Shown here one piece after another: positions 18,254-27,640 of a stretch of DNA of 64,000 nucleotides (the first letter of the stretch is position 1; each line of letters starts with the position of its first letter). The position numbers and the translations under genes were made by a program. Below the pieces are notes generated by a model. That model searched no databases and had not been told where the DNA came from. It worked only from the letters and a program-made list of their open reading frames with translations. The stretch comes from Channa striata (lineage: Eukaryota; Chordata; Actinopteri; Anabantiformes; Channidae): contig CM065188.1 in the NCBI GenBank assembly GCA_033026295.1, forward strand, positions 17,315,354 to 17,379,353. The letters run 5' to 3'.

Positions 18254-21200
18254 CTGAGGAGGACAAAGTAGTTGTAATGAAAAGCACAGCTTTGTCAGGA
18301 CAAACATGGGTCAGGTATAGTACACAGACGTTCATACTGTCATTTGAAATCTCTGGTGCTTGTGTTTCCCAACTGGTAATCAGCTCTGGTGTCTCCTAGA
18401 AAGTTCTATTGAAGTCTCTATGCATCATAGTTGTTACTTTACATCACAGTTCTTGTGAAAGTAGGAATATTGATTCACTTCAACGTGTCTTGGGGTCCTC
18501 ACCTCAGTATCTCCAGTTTACACTGAGGTTTCCTCAGCCAGTCACAGAGTAACTTCACCCCCTGATCCATGAGTGTATTGTAGCTCAGGTCGAGCTCTTT
18601 CAGAGCCGAGCAGCAGCCGAGGGCAAGACTCAAACACCGGCAGCAGGCTGCTGTTAACGTGCAGCATTGCAGGCTGGAGGGAGACATGTAAATAAGACGT
18701 TGACTTGTCTCTCACCAGTAGCGTTCCACAATTTGTATTTTCCTCGTGCTCCTGGTGTTTCTGACCTTTGCTTGCTGTTTGGATTCATGCCTTGATCTGA
18801 ACAAGATTTGCCTTTCCCTGTTTGTAAAGGTGAACCGTATTTTCTTTTTATGTCTCTCTGGGTCGTGCATTTGAGTCCAGGCCCGAGTGTGTTACAGCTT
18901 TGGATAAATGTTTGGGGCTTTTCACTCTGCTCTTATAACCGTTTCCACCAAAATAATTACATGTCATGTTTTCCATGTCATTCGTTCACTTCTGTTACTC
19001 ACTTTAGCACTTTCAGTTGACAAAGTGGCTCAGCCAAGTAGTCAGAAAGGTTTTCGACACCAGTGTCCTTGAAGTTGTTTCTTGCCAGATCCAGAACTCT
19101 CAGGTGAGCAGGGTTGGACTTTAGGCTGGAAGCCAGTGCTGCACAGCCGCTCTCAGTGACACGACAGCCAGCCAGTCTGTCGGGGGAGTTGGGTGAGATG
19201 AAACAGGTATATGTAACGGCATGTGTTTCCCTTTTCGAGTGTACAGACTGTCTCACCTCAGTGTAGCCACTTTGCAGTTCGGATCCTCCAGCAGAGCAGC
19301 GAACTCTATCATTCCAGCATCACCCAGGTCATTCCCTCCCAGATCCAACTCCGTCAGGTGAGAAAGGTTCAAAGCTGAGGCCAGGGCTGCAGCACATTCC
19401 GTTTTTAGGTTTGCCTTAAATAGACTGTACAAAAACAATGTCGTCAAGTCTTTTTTCAAAAGTCCTAAGGTTGTTGTGTCTCATAGCGTTACACAGCTTG
19501 GAAAGACTTGCTTGGTCATGTGTTGAAAACATGATAGAATGAGAATCAGCAGACATGTAGACAGAGCACATCGCTTCGATTGGTCTTTAACACGCCCAAC
19601 ATGTGCTGTGATCCTCAGTCCATGCTGTAGCTACAGCAGTTGGGTTTAGTTTAGTCATTAGAAGTGATACATGTACATTTTAAAGCCTGTATATGGGGAA
19701 ATTGTCATTTAGCTCTTTTAAAGATCACTGAGAGTCTTTCCTTTTGCGGAACCTTACCATAACGTCTGCAGCTGGCAGTCTGGATGCTTCAGAAAGTCTA
19801 ACAGCAGAGAAAATGATTGGCTCCCAAAACTGGTCTTACTCAGATCCAGGTTCTTCAAGTGAGATGGGTTCGAGCTAAGAGCTGAAGCCAGACGTTTCAA
19901 TGGTTTCTCTGGGATGCCACACTCACATAACCTGCAGGCAGGATAGACATCAAGTAAGATCCTCCGGGGACCAGTGTCATCTGGTCCCCGGAGGATCAGT
20001 TCGACTTACACCGACTACATCACCATCAGGGGTGTCATGTCCACTTCTACAGAAGACTTTAGACTTAGTCTTTCCTCTAACATCCCCCCAGGGACCAACT
20101 TATATTATCTCTCCACTGCTGACTGAGGGTAACAAAATCACATGTTGTTAACATTTTACCTCAGTGTTTCCAAAGAACACTTGCTGAGAACTTCTGAAAG
20201 TGGATCCAGTTCCTGATCATCATCAATATACCGGTACACTTTCAGTGCATTATTATAGATGTTTTTCTTGTGGGGATTCATTTCGCTCGGCTGCACAGGG
20301 TTTAAATGCTCCTTCAGAGGTGGTGTGATGGGTTCAGAATGGGGTTGGTCCACCAGATGGATTTTGTTTTGGCTGAGGTCCAGCTCTCTCAGGTGGGAGG
20401 GGTTTGAGACCAAAGCCCTGGCTAAAGACCGGCATCCTTCTCTTGTAATTTTACAATCTCTCAAACTGCACAAGGAAAACAAATAACAAATAACTCACGT
20501 GTTAAACATCATTTGCAGCATTAATTACCCAAAGGAGAATCAGGCGTGTTTCTTAATGGCTGATTTGATATGTTTATAATTTATGGTCATGGCTGTAATG
20601 CCAAAGAAAAATATATATTGTGGACAATGAAGTTTGTCCCATATCCTGTTGACACAAGAATTATATGTAACATGTAATAATTACACATCATAACTGGAAC
20701 ATGGAAGCTTCACATTACATGAAATTTGTCTTTGACATTTGTTGGCCCATTGGTTGGTAAAGCATGTAAAGTCATATGGTTTCATCTGGTTCAACTTTGA
20801 AATAATTTTTTTTTTTAGCTCTTTTAAGACTAAAATATTATAATTACAAAAAACTTATGAGGCACTTTTCTCAATTGGAGATTTAACTGAATGACTTTCC
20901 TCAGATTCACATGAAAATATGGATCTTTGTACCTGCGTGACCAGTGTAGTGATATGTCCAGTATGTTTACCATAGATTAATTTAGCAGAAAAAAGGTGCC
21001 AGGCTGCCGAGGCCTGAATGTTTTCACCTGAGTTTCTGAAGTTGGCAGTTGGGACTTTTTAGGCCATCGGAAAGCAGCTCCATTCCAGAGTCCTGCAGTG
21101 TGTTTCTGCTCAGGTGTAATTCCTCCAGACCCGAAGCCTTTAAGCTTAGAACTGACGAAATACAGCTGCAGCATCTGTCAGTGAGGTTACAGTCATCCAA

Positions 21201-24200
21201 CCTGAGTGAAAAACCAAGCAAGTGTCCTCCTGTAACATGAGTCCATGCACTGTTTGTCCAGCGTCTTATTCTGACCATCAGTTAATATTGTGCTTATCTG
21301 CCTCTAGTCGCTGTAATAATAAAAAGGCAAACTGCTTTATTAACACTGTAGATTATGTGCCTCAACATATTTAAACTATAAGCCAAAACTAATGGAAATT
21401 AGAGGCAAAAACAAATAGCCTCAGGCTGTGTCACCCACTGAAAATGTCATTTGGCTTCACATTAAAATGTCTCCAACTTGTAAATTTTAATGCGTCCTAG
21501 TTACTATTGCCAGTCAAACCTTTCAGTTCTGGTTATGCACACATGCACAACTCGCAAACAAATTTACCTAATACACAGAGTTTAAGAAAATCTGCTAACA
21601 ATATTCTTTTCGGCACATCTCCCCGCCCACAGCAGACAATACTTAGTTTAACCTGAACTGAAGTGAGAGGAATAACTCATCCAGAATTGGCCTGATCTGT
21701 TCATGGTATTACATTGACCCAAAGTTTTCTGGTGATGGCAAGTATTACACGCTAAGTTGGGTCGGTCTTTTCATCCCACTGAAGGTAATACTCCCCGGTG
21801 AACGTGTAATATGGTCCAGTGGGTTTTTATTACCTTCCTATTACACTTACAGTCCCAGAGACATGAGTGACATGCCGATGATTGGTAATATAACGGATGG
21901 ATAGCAGCAAAATTTTGTAGCTGTTGGTGCCGTTGACTAGGAAGTGATGGTATAAGCCACCATTACGGCGCTCCTCAAGGGACATCTGCTGCCACAGTGC
22001 CACGTCTCCATATCTAAGTCTGCCAAAAGTGTTATTTCGAATCATGCTCGTATGGTGATGGACAGGCAACTTATAGTCGTTGAAGTTTGAGGATTTGCTG
22101 CTCCTACGCTTCAACAAAACCTGAAAGCTTTAGGACGGCTGGTTTTCTTGAGACAAATACTTACAAAGCTGTCTTTGATACTTTGAGCAGCGGCATCATC
22201 CTCTCCAGAACTTCATCTGATGTGGAGAATTTTTTCAGGTCAAAGACATCCAGGTTTTCATTTGAAACAAGAATGACGTAGGCCAGGGCCGACCAATGTG
22301 CAGGTGAAATTCTTCGAACGTCTCCTGAGCTGTGGTACTTTTGCACTTGTTCCACCAGAGACTTATCACCCAGCTCGTTTAAACAGTGGAACAAATAGAT
22401 GCTCTTCTCATAAAACGTAAGTTTCTTGATCATATTGTTAATGTATTCAGTTGTCTCCTGGCTGTTCTTCAAGTGTCTCCCTTTAAATCCTACTAATTTC
22501 TGAAGGAGCTTCTGATTGGTTTCTTGTGACAAACCCAGCAGGAAGCGTAGAAACAAGTCCCACTGTCCATGCTTGGTGGCTAATGCCTTGTCTACCGCAC
22601 TCTTGTGGAGGAGGATGATAGGAATTTCTCCTTTCTCTGAAGCTACTTTGATGCTTCTCTCGTTGGCAAGAAGATTGTTTCCACAAACGATAAAGTTCTC
22701 TAACACGTACAGAGCTGCAAGAAACTCTTGGACACTCAAATGTATAAAAGAGTAACTGAGCTGTCTGTGGAGACCATATTCTTTTCTTATGATCTCTGTA
22801 CAAACTCCGGAATAAACAGCTGCTTGTTCCAGATCAATGTTACACTCTTTGAGGTGATTTTCATAAAAGATTATGTTGCCCTCCCGTAGCTGTTCAAACG
22901 CCAGCTTTCCCAGCTTCATGATCACATCTTTGTCTTTGTCCCCATCCTGATAATTCTTCTCATGCTTCCGTTTTGTCTGGATGATGAGGAAGTGTGTGTA
23001 CATTTCAGTCACGGTCTTTGGCAGCTCAGTTTCCTGAGAGTGTGTGAGGAGTGTCTGCAGCACCGTGGCTGAAATCCAACAGAAAACTGGGATGTGACAC
23101 ATAATGTACAGACTCCTCAGTGGCTTTGACTGAAGGTGATCAAAGATCCTCTGAGCTATGTCCCTGTCACTGATGGTCTTTTTGAAGTATTCGTCCTTCT
23201 GCTCATCATTAAAACCTCGTACCTCGGTCACTCTGTTGATGAACTCGGGAGGAATCTTACTGGCTGCAGCCGGTCTACTTGTGATCCAGACTGAGGCTTT
23301 GTGCAGCAGTTTCCCTTCGATTAAATTGGTTATTAGGGCGTCTACAGATGTTTTCTTTGTAACACTGCGGCACGTCTCATTATTCTCAAAGTCCAGTGGG
23401 AGTTGGCTTTCATCCAGGCCATCAAAGATGAACAAAACCTTTAAATCTTTGTAGTCTGATTTTTCCAAATCGCTCGCTTCATCAAAATGGTGACAAATTA
23501 ATTCCATCAGATTTACTTTGTCTTTGATTAAATTCAAGTCCCTGAATGTGATTGGAAATATGAGCTGAAAGTTGTGGTTGGCTGTTCCCTTTGCCCAGTC
23601 ACGAGTGAATTTCTGCACAGCCACAGTTTTCCCAATGCCAGCGATTCCCTTAGTCAGAACTCTCTGGGGAGGGGTCTCTCCCTTTGATAAAGGCTCAAAA
23701 ATGTCGTTCAGGTGGATTTTCCTCTCCTCATTTGTACATTTTGTACATTCCAATTCAATCACTTCATGCTCACTGTTCACCTGCCCACTGCCTCCTTCTG
23801 TGATGTAAAGCTCTGTGTAGATCTGCTCTAGACGAGTCGAAGATCCAGATTCCTTTGTTCCTTGAAACAGATCCTTTGTTTTATTCTGAAGGTATTCTTT
23901 AAGTTCATCTCGGCACTCCTGTATGTTTCCTGGAAAAGTGTGTGAATGAAAATAAAGTTGGCAAAAAAAAGTCAAATTATAACAGGTTCAAACTAGATGT
24001 TCAAAAAGTGGTTGGCTAAACAGTCCAGGTTAGCATTTATTTAGAAGACAAAACACATCGTAAGGAGCAAGACGAAAAAATGACGTCAACTATACAATTA
24101 TTTCAAGTTAGTTCACTCTGGTTATATTATCATAGCTAAAGCAAAGTGGACCCTTTTTTATTTGGTTGAGTTTGACTAGTCCTACTTTTATGTATTTAAA

Positions 24201-25610
24201 CAGCACAACACCTTGGAGATTGGGAGCAGCAGCATTTGTCTCATCTGTCCGGGCAGAAGATTGGACTGAAACAGAAATCAATAAAAAATACACAACAGTG
24301 AAAGAACGTTGGCAGTTATTACAGAAACACAGGCTTCAACTGAAGGTTTTTGGTTTGATTCAAAGGAACATTTTACCATATGTGTTGTTGACAGTGACGG
24401 TCAGATTTGCATCTCTGGTTGCATGAATACCAGTAAAATTAGGTGTGTTGACGACGCTTCCGTTGTGGGCGGTGACTCTTGTGCTTCCCGCGTCCCTCTG
24501 ATTTACAGCTGAATGACAGAAAAACGCTGAGACGGAGACACATAAGATCCAACCAACACGCTGATGAGGGGATATTCAGAGTAAAGGAAAACCACTGCAC
24601 ATGTCACTGTATTCAAATGGTATTTTAATACCACGGGCGACTGTGGCGCAGTTGGTAGCGCGGTCGTTGCTCCTTGAGCAAGACACTGAACCCGCTTAGT
24701 TGCTCCTGGTGAAATCGTCCAGCTGCATAGCAGCAGTGAATGGGAAGATAAGAAGCAGTGTAAAGTGCTTCGAGAACCAACAGGTAGAGAAGCGATACAT
24801 AAGTGCAAACCATTTATTAATAACACTGAGTTAATGTTGGAATTAAATACATTTGCTTGAACAAATGACAGTGTGTGTGAGTTTTTCTCTGTGAGTGACA
24901 CAGGCAGGAAAGGCTGTTAAACAGCTGCAGTCTCCTGCCTTGGCTGTGAAAGCCTGCGAGCTGCTGCAGAGGAAGGATTCTCTGAGTCACAGACTGGGAC
25001 ATGGACTCTGACAGGATGTGTGTGTTCACGTGACGTTGCTGCAAAGTCTTTGAGTCCATCTACTGTGGGACTATAGCTTGAAAAGTGCCACAAGTTTCAC
25101 TTTACAGTAATTCACAGCAACCTGCTTGTTGGATAATCGGATGCCCACGACATGCAGGTAAAGACGTGTAGCACTTGTGGCAGAGAAACAGCTACTTTTC
25201 ACCTTCAAGACAAAATAAAACATGCCACATATTTTAAATTTAATCCAGTTACTTATATTACTTAAAGGCCCCAGAGCTACAGTTTGAGCTCAGGCCTGCA
25301 GAGGAAATGCAGCAGCAGAACAGGAAGAGGTTCACATTTGTAACCACAGAGAGAAACCGGTTGCTGAGTCAGACTTTGTCCTCTGTTGTTAGCACAAAGA
25401 TTAGCAGTGAATTATTATAAAGTCCATACCATCCCTCTGCTGACAAGAATAAGTGTTTCTTTCGTCTCCACGTCGAGAGAAGTGAGGCGGGTTCGGTGAA
25501 GCCAGAGTTCTAGTAAACAAACAGTATGAGATGAGAAAGTCAAAGCCCAACTTACCCTGATGTGATGCATCAGGAACGGCAGCGGAGCCAGCTGGCAAAC
25601 AGTTTTCCAT
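18091..25610 (-). CDS. NLR gene B: FISNA-NACHT-LRR receptor without B30.2 (fish NLR-C)
   Basis: This is a tandem paralogue of gene A. Coding exons on the minus strand: 25610-25556, 24508-24377, 24265-24212, 23929-22165, 21201-21028, 20465-20160, 19931-19758, 19424-19257, 19176-19003, 18673-18503 and 18253-18091. Phases agree throughout and the sum is 3336 nt, or 1111 codons plus stop. Order: short N-terminal segments, FISNA, NACHT (Walker A GIAGIGKT, Walker B FDGLDES), helical region, seven LRR-type exons. A TGA falls inside the seventh LRR exon after LLSDLLGNKLKVMA, so this paralogue ends in LRRs and has no PRY-SPRY. This may be its natural architecture or a secondary loss. Role as for gene A; ligand unknown. 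Confidence 0.86.
18503..18673 (-). CDS. NLR gene B LRR exon 6
   Basis: This is a 57-codon LRR exon: LQCCTLTAACCRCLSLALGC, then LKELDLSYNTLMDQGVKLLC and CKLEILR. The acceptor is ctccag and the donor gtgagg. It is unusually cysteine-rich in the helical half. Confidence 0.9.
19003..19176 (-). CDS. NLR gene B LRR exon 5
   Basis: This is a 174-nt LRR exon: LAGCRVTESGCAALASSLKS, then LRVLDLARNNFKDTGVENLS and CQLKVLK. The donor is a gtgagt consensus. It is phase 2 at both ends. Confidence 0.9.
19257..19424 (-). CDS. NLR gene B LRR exon 4
   Basis: This is a 56-codon LRR exon: LFKANLKTECAAALASALNL, then LTELDLGGNDLGDAGMIEFA and CKVATLR. It is two codons short of the canonical 58. Acceptor tacag, donor gtgaga. 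Confidence 0.88.
19758..19931 (-). CDS. NLR gene B LRR exon 3
   Basis: This 174-nt exon was read directly from the minus strand and is not an ATG-led ORF. It encodes LCECGIPEKPLKRLASALSS, then LKNLDLSKTSFGSQSFSLLL and CQLQTLW. Acceptor ctgcag, donor gtaagg. A strong 17-bp inverted repeat lies 27 nt upstream of its acceptor (see findings). Confidence 0.85.
19958..19997. repeat. 17-bp perfect inverted repeat, 6-nt loop
   Basis: Arms gatcctccggggaccag (19958-19974) and ctggtccccggaggatc (19981-19997) flank tgtcat. On the transcribed minus strand it sits 27 nt upstream of the LRR exon 3 acceptor of NLR gene B. Confidence 0.97.
20160..20465 (-). CDS. NLR gene B LRR exon 2 with a 44-codon insertion
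   Basis: This 306-nt exon is 102 codons, against 58 in a normal module. The first half is a standard LRR (LRDCKITREGCRSLARALVS, then LRELDLSQNKI). A hydrophilic segment follows that contains PITPPLKEHLNPVQPSEMNP and YRYIDDDQELDPLSEVL, and the exon closes normally with CSLETLR and gtaaaa. Symmetric phase 2 is kept. The insertion would form a loop out of the LRR horseshoe. Confidence 0.85.
21028..21201 (-). CDS. NLR gene B LRR exon 1
   Basis: This 174-nt LRR exon encodes [20 protein letters not shown], then LEELHLSRNTLQDSGMELLS and CQLQKLR. It is the closest counterpart of gene A exon 8952-8779. Confidence 0.92.
21851..22120 (-). CDS. Orphan exon-like open frame (90 codons) nested in a gene B intron
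   Basis: On the minus strand, 270 nt lie between a ctttcag acceptor and a perfect gtaagtg donor, open in phase 0 throughout. The frame includes YKLPVHHHTSMIRNN, LRYGDVALWQQMSLEERRNG and LYHHFLVNGTNSYKILLL. I do not recognise the protein. It cannot be an in-frame exon of gene B, because the host intron is phase 2 and inclusion would give an early TGA. It could be a captured or retroposed gene fragment, a cassette that causes decay of the transcript, or chance. Confidence 0.35.
22165..23929 (-). CDS. NLR gene B FISNA-NACHT exon
   Basis: This 1765-nt exon is about 588 codons. It starts with GNIQECRDELKEYL after a ttccag acceptor and runs through FISNA. NACHT has Walker A GIAGIGKT, Walker [13 protein letters not shown] and [14 protein letters not shown]. 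The helical region has [19 protein letters not shown], and the exon ends in a gtaagt donor. It is eight codons longer than the gene A exon, because of insertions in the helical part (NYQDGDKDKDV; ANERSIKVASEKGE). The stretch 23142-23848 matches gene A almost base for base. Confidence 0.95.
24212..24265 (-). CDS. NLR gene B N-terminal exon 3
   Basis: This 54-nt phase-1 exon encodes about QSSARTDETNAAAPNLQ and has a tttcag acceptor. The donor gtgttg is weaker than usual. It is the counterpart of gene A exon 12085-12041. Confidence 0.7.
24377..24508 (-). CDS. NLR gene B N-terminal exon 2 (beta-rich segment)
   Basis: This 132-nt phase-1 exon encodes AVNQRDAGSTRVTAHNGS, then VVNTPNFTGIHATRDANLTV and TVNNTY. 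It shares the acceptor context, phase and VVNTP motif with gene A exon 12328-12212. Confidence 0.78.
24640..24815 (+). repeat. Short interspersed repeat with a tRNA-like head
   Basis: The element begins with a tRNA A-box-like segment (ggcgcagttggtagcgcgg), but no anticodon loop or B box follows, so it is not a tRNA gene. It continues with gagcaagacactgaacc and ends with cgatacataagtgcaaacc. This matches a very common teleost repeat pattern ('gcgcagttggtag...caagacactgaaccc...gcgctatataaatac'). A second, truncated copy lies at 11165-11400. Confidence 0.7.
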
Positions 25611-25631
25611 TCTCCCCTGACGTCAAACATC
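25556..25631 (-). CDS. NLR gene B first coding exon
   Basis: Start ATG at 25610; 55 coding nt, encoding MENCLPAGSAAVPDASHQG plus one base, then a gtaagt-type donor. The exon opens after a ctgcag acceptor at 25632, so the 5' UTR continues in an upstream exon. Length and phase match the gene A first exon exactly. Confidence 0.75.
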
Positions 25632-26344
25632 CTGCAGATGAAAGTTAAAGAGGCTGGAATTCAAACAGAACTGCACTAACCCCACAGACTTCAGCCATTC
25701 TGTCAGCTCAGTTCATACTCATGAGCAGAAGTAGAACACACCCTTTGGTTTGGCCAACGTCAAGCTGAAATGAAACTCAGAGCTCTGAGGTCGTTCTCAT
25801 CTGGGAGCCAAGGTTTGTCTTTGCTCTCGTGAAAGCAGCGAGTTGTTCAGCCTTGTGTGAACGCCCACATTACTCATCACAGACCCCACCTGCATTTACC
25901 TGCAGAAACAGAAAGTAAAACACACAATTTAAAGGTCATTTTACTTTTCAAACCAAAACACTGAGCAGGCAATACATTATGACCAGCTGTACAATTGAAT
26001 ACAGTCCAGCACTGCCGCTCTGCCATGAGTTCTACTTTTACAAGCTTGGAATTTCTTAGTTTGTACATTGAAAGTGTTGGAATAAGACTAACTGTCAGAG
26101 GTGGAGTCGCATCCAAGTGTATTCTAAGAAGAGATGGTTCTAATGTTTTGGCCACAAACTGAGTAAAGAGGAAGAAAGGGCAGCGTCAGAAATGGGGAAA
26201 GGGAACGGTTAAAAGAGACGATAGAGAAAGGAGACAGAGTGTAAGCAGTGAAAGGAGAGGAGAAGGAAAGGAGAATCAAAGAGGAAATCAGGCAAATTCA
26301 GGTAAAGGAGCTCGAGTAAAGGTTTTATCTTTGGTGCCTGCTTA

Positions 26345-26445
26345 TGAATTCAATTCAGTTAAACTTTATTTATATATCGTTGATTCACAACGACGTCACC
26401 TCAAGGCACTTTACATAATAAACTGAGAGGGAGAAGAAAGACAAA
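26345..26445 (+). repeat. Common teleost interspersed repeat fragment
   Basis: The text caattcagttaaactttatt, then tatatatcg..attcacaacgacgtcacctcaaggcactttacat matches the very frequent fish repeat 'ttcaattcaattttatttatatagcgccaaatcacaacaac..tcgcctcaaggcgctttatat'. It is non-coding and sits just left of the assembly gap. Confidence 0.7.
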
Positions 26446-26704
26446 AAACTTCAATATGAGTTGAGATTTGAATTCTCACTTTCGTTATGAAGGACGTTCA
26501 CAACACACATCATGTTTTAGTTCATCTTCCAGTTAACTGTCAAACTCTTGCTTTGTTGCTGAACTGAGTGTGTGGCTGCACCCACACAGATGCTGCTGTC
26601 TCGTTTCAGTCTCAGCTAATAAAAAACCATAAACCATCTCTGCAGAATCAGACGGTGGATCAGCAACGTCTGAGGAGCCAAACTGGTCCAAGTGCAGCAT
26701 GAAA

Positions 26705-26804
26705 NNNNNNNNNNNNNNNNNNNNNNNNNNNNNNNNNNNNNNNNNNNNNNNNNNNNNNNNNNNNNNNNNNNNNNNNNNNNNNNNNNNNNNNNNNNNNNNN
26801 NNNN
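26705..26804. other. Assembly gap (100 N)
   Basis: Exactly 100 N, the conventional filler for a gap of unknown size. It falls between the NLR cluster and hnrnpll, so the distance and any gene content here are unknown. The apparent open frame across it (26533-26838) is meaningless. Confidence 0.99.
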
Positions 26805-27239
26805 AGCTGTGGATCACTGGGTAAAGCAGGGGGTCCACGGTGTCCTTGATTCGATACCTGGCTGAATCGTCAGTGGGTGATTTCCGTCAAGATCACGATC
26901 CTATGATGTTTTCAGTGATGTAAATAATCATCCAATAAAGATTTTTACATTTTTTATCACGTGTACCGACATTTCTACTGATTTTGACCTTTTGTTCCTG
27001 CTTTATGACGTCATAGTGGATATGACCACTTTCACCGGACAAAGAAGTGAAATCGTCCTGCCACTGAACGACAAACACACACTTATGGTTTTTATTATAA
27101 CGTGTCTGTTTACAGACATATTCAAATATTAATGCCACAACAGAAAAGCGTCAGAATTAGCGTCAGAATGTGGCAGAAAAAGCGAAAACATTCATTCACA
27201 TAAAATGACAACGTGTTAATTTCAGATACGTTAAAATCC

Positions 27240-27640
27240 TTGCTCCGACATATTTGCTGAATAATTTCGTGTCTCGAGTTCGGGCTGGTGAATATCGTGG
27301 GCGGAGTGAGACGTCGCTCTCGTCGTTTCCTATCTGTGGCGCTGAGTCGTCAGTGAGACTCGCGGGCTCAGATCCGGACGGTTCGTCGTCTCTTCCTCTG
27401 CTGGAGCCAGAGTCTCGGTCCGTGAATTCTGCGGCTCGTGCATGGATCCGGGAGCGGGACGGGGTGGGGGCACCACCGGGCGGCGCAAGCGGCCTCGCAC
27501 GGACGAGGAGGCCGGCGCAGAGGAGCTGAGGATTTCGGGGAGCGGGAGCAGGACTCCTCCGGCGAGGAGGCAGCGGCGGGGAGCGGAGGCACCGGAGAGC
27601 AGGAACCGGAGACGCGGACTGAAGGTTTGTGCGCACCGGC
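27240..27640 (+). promoter_or_regulatory. CpG-island promoter region of hnrnpll
   Basis: This is a dense CpG block (for example gggcggagtgagacgtcgct and ggcggcgcaagcggcctcgc) directly before and across the proposed first exon. It contrasts with AT-rich flanks. No TATA box is obvious, which fits a CpG-island housekeeping promoter. Confidence 0.65.
27442..27626 (+). CDS. hnrnpll: hnrnpll putative first coding exon
   Basis: The ATG lies within the CpG island and gives MDPGAGRGGGTTGRRKRPRT, then DEEAGAEE. The alternative frame gives an acidic DSSGEEAAAG...GEQEPETRTE before the gtttgt donor. The basic KR-x-R-T-(D/E)EE start resembles the HNRNPLL N-terminus (AKRLKTEEGE). Neither frame joins exon 2 in phase, so an indel is likely here too. 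Confidence 0.5.

Noticed and set aside
19900..20151. Plus-strand 83-codon frame across the hairpin
   Set aside because: It overlaps the antisense of an LRR exon and the inverted repeat, and has no recognisable product.
24640..24715. Possible tRNA gene
   Set aside because: Only an A-box-like head is present; there is no anticodon arm, no B box and no acceptor-stem pairing. It is a repeat head.
26533..26838. Open frame spanning the N gap
   Set aside because: The frame is open only because N codons are translated as X.
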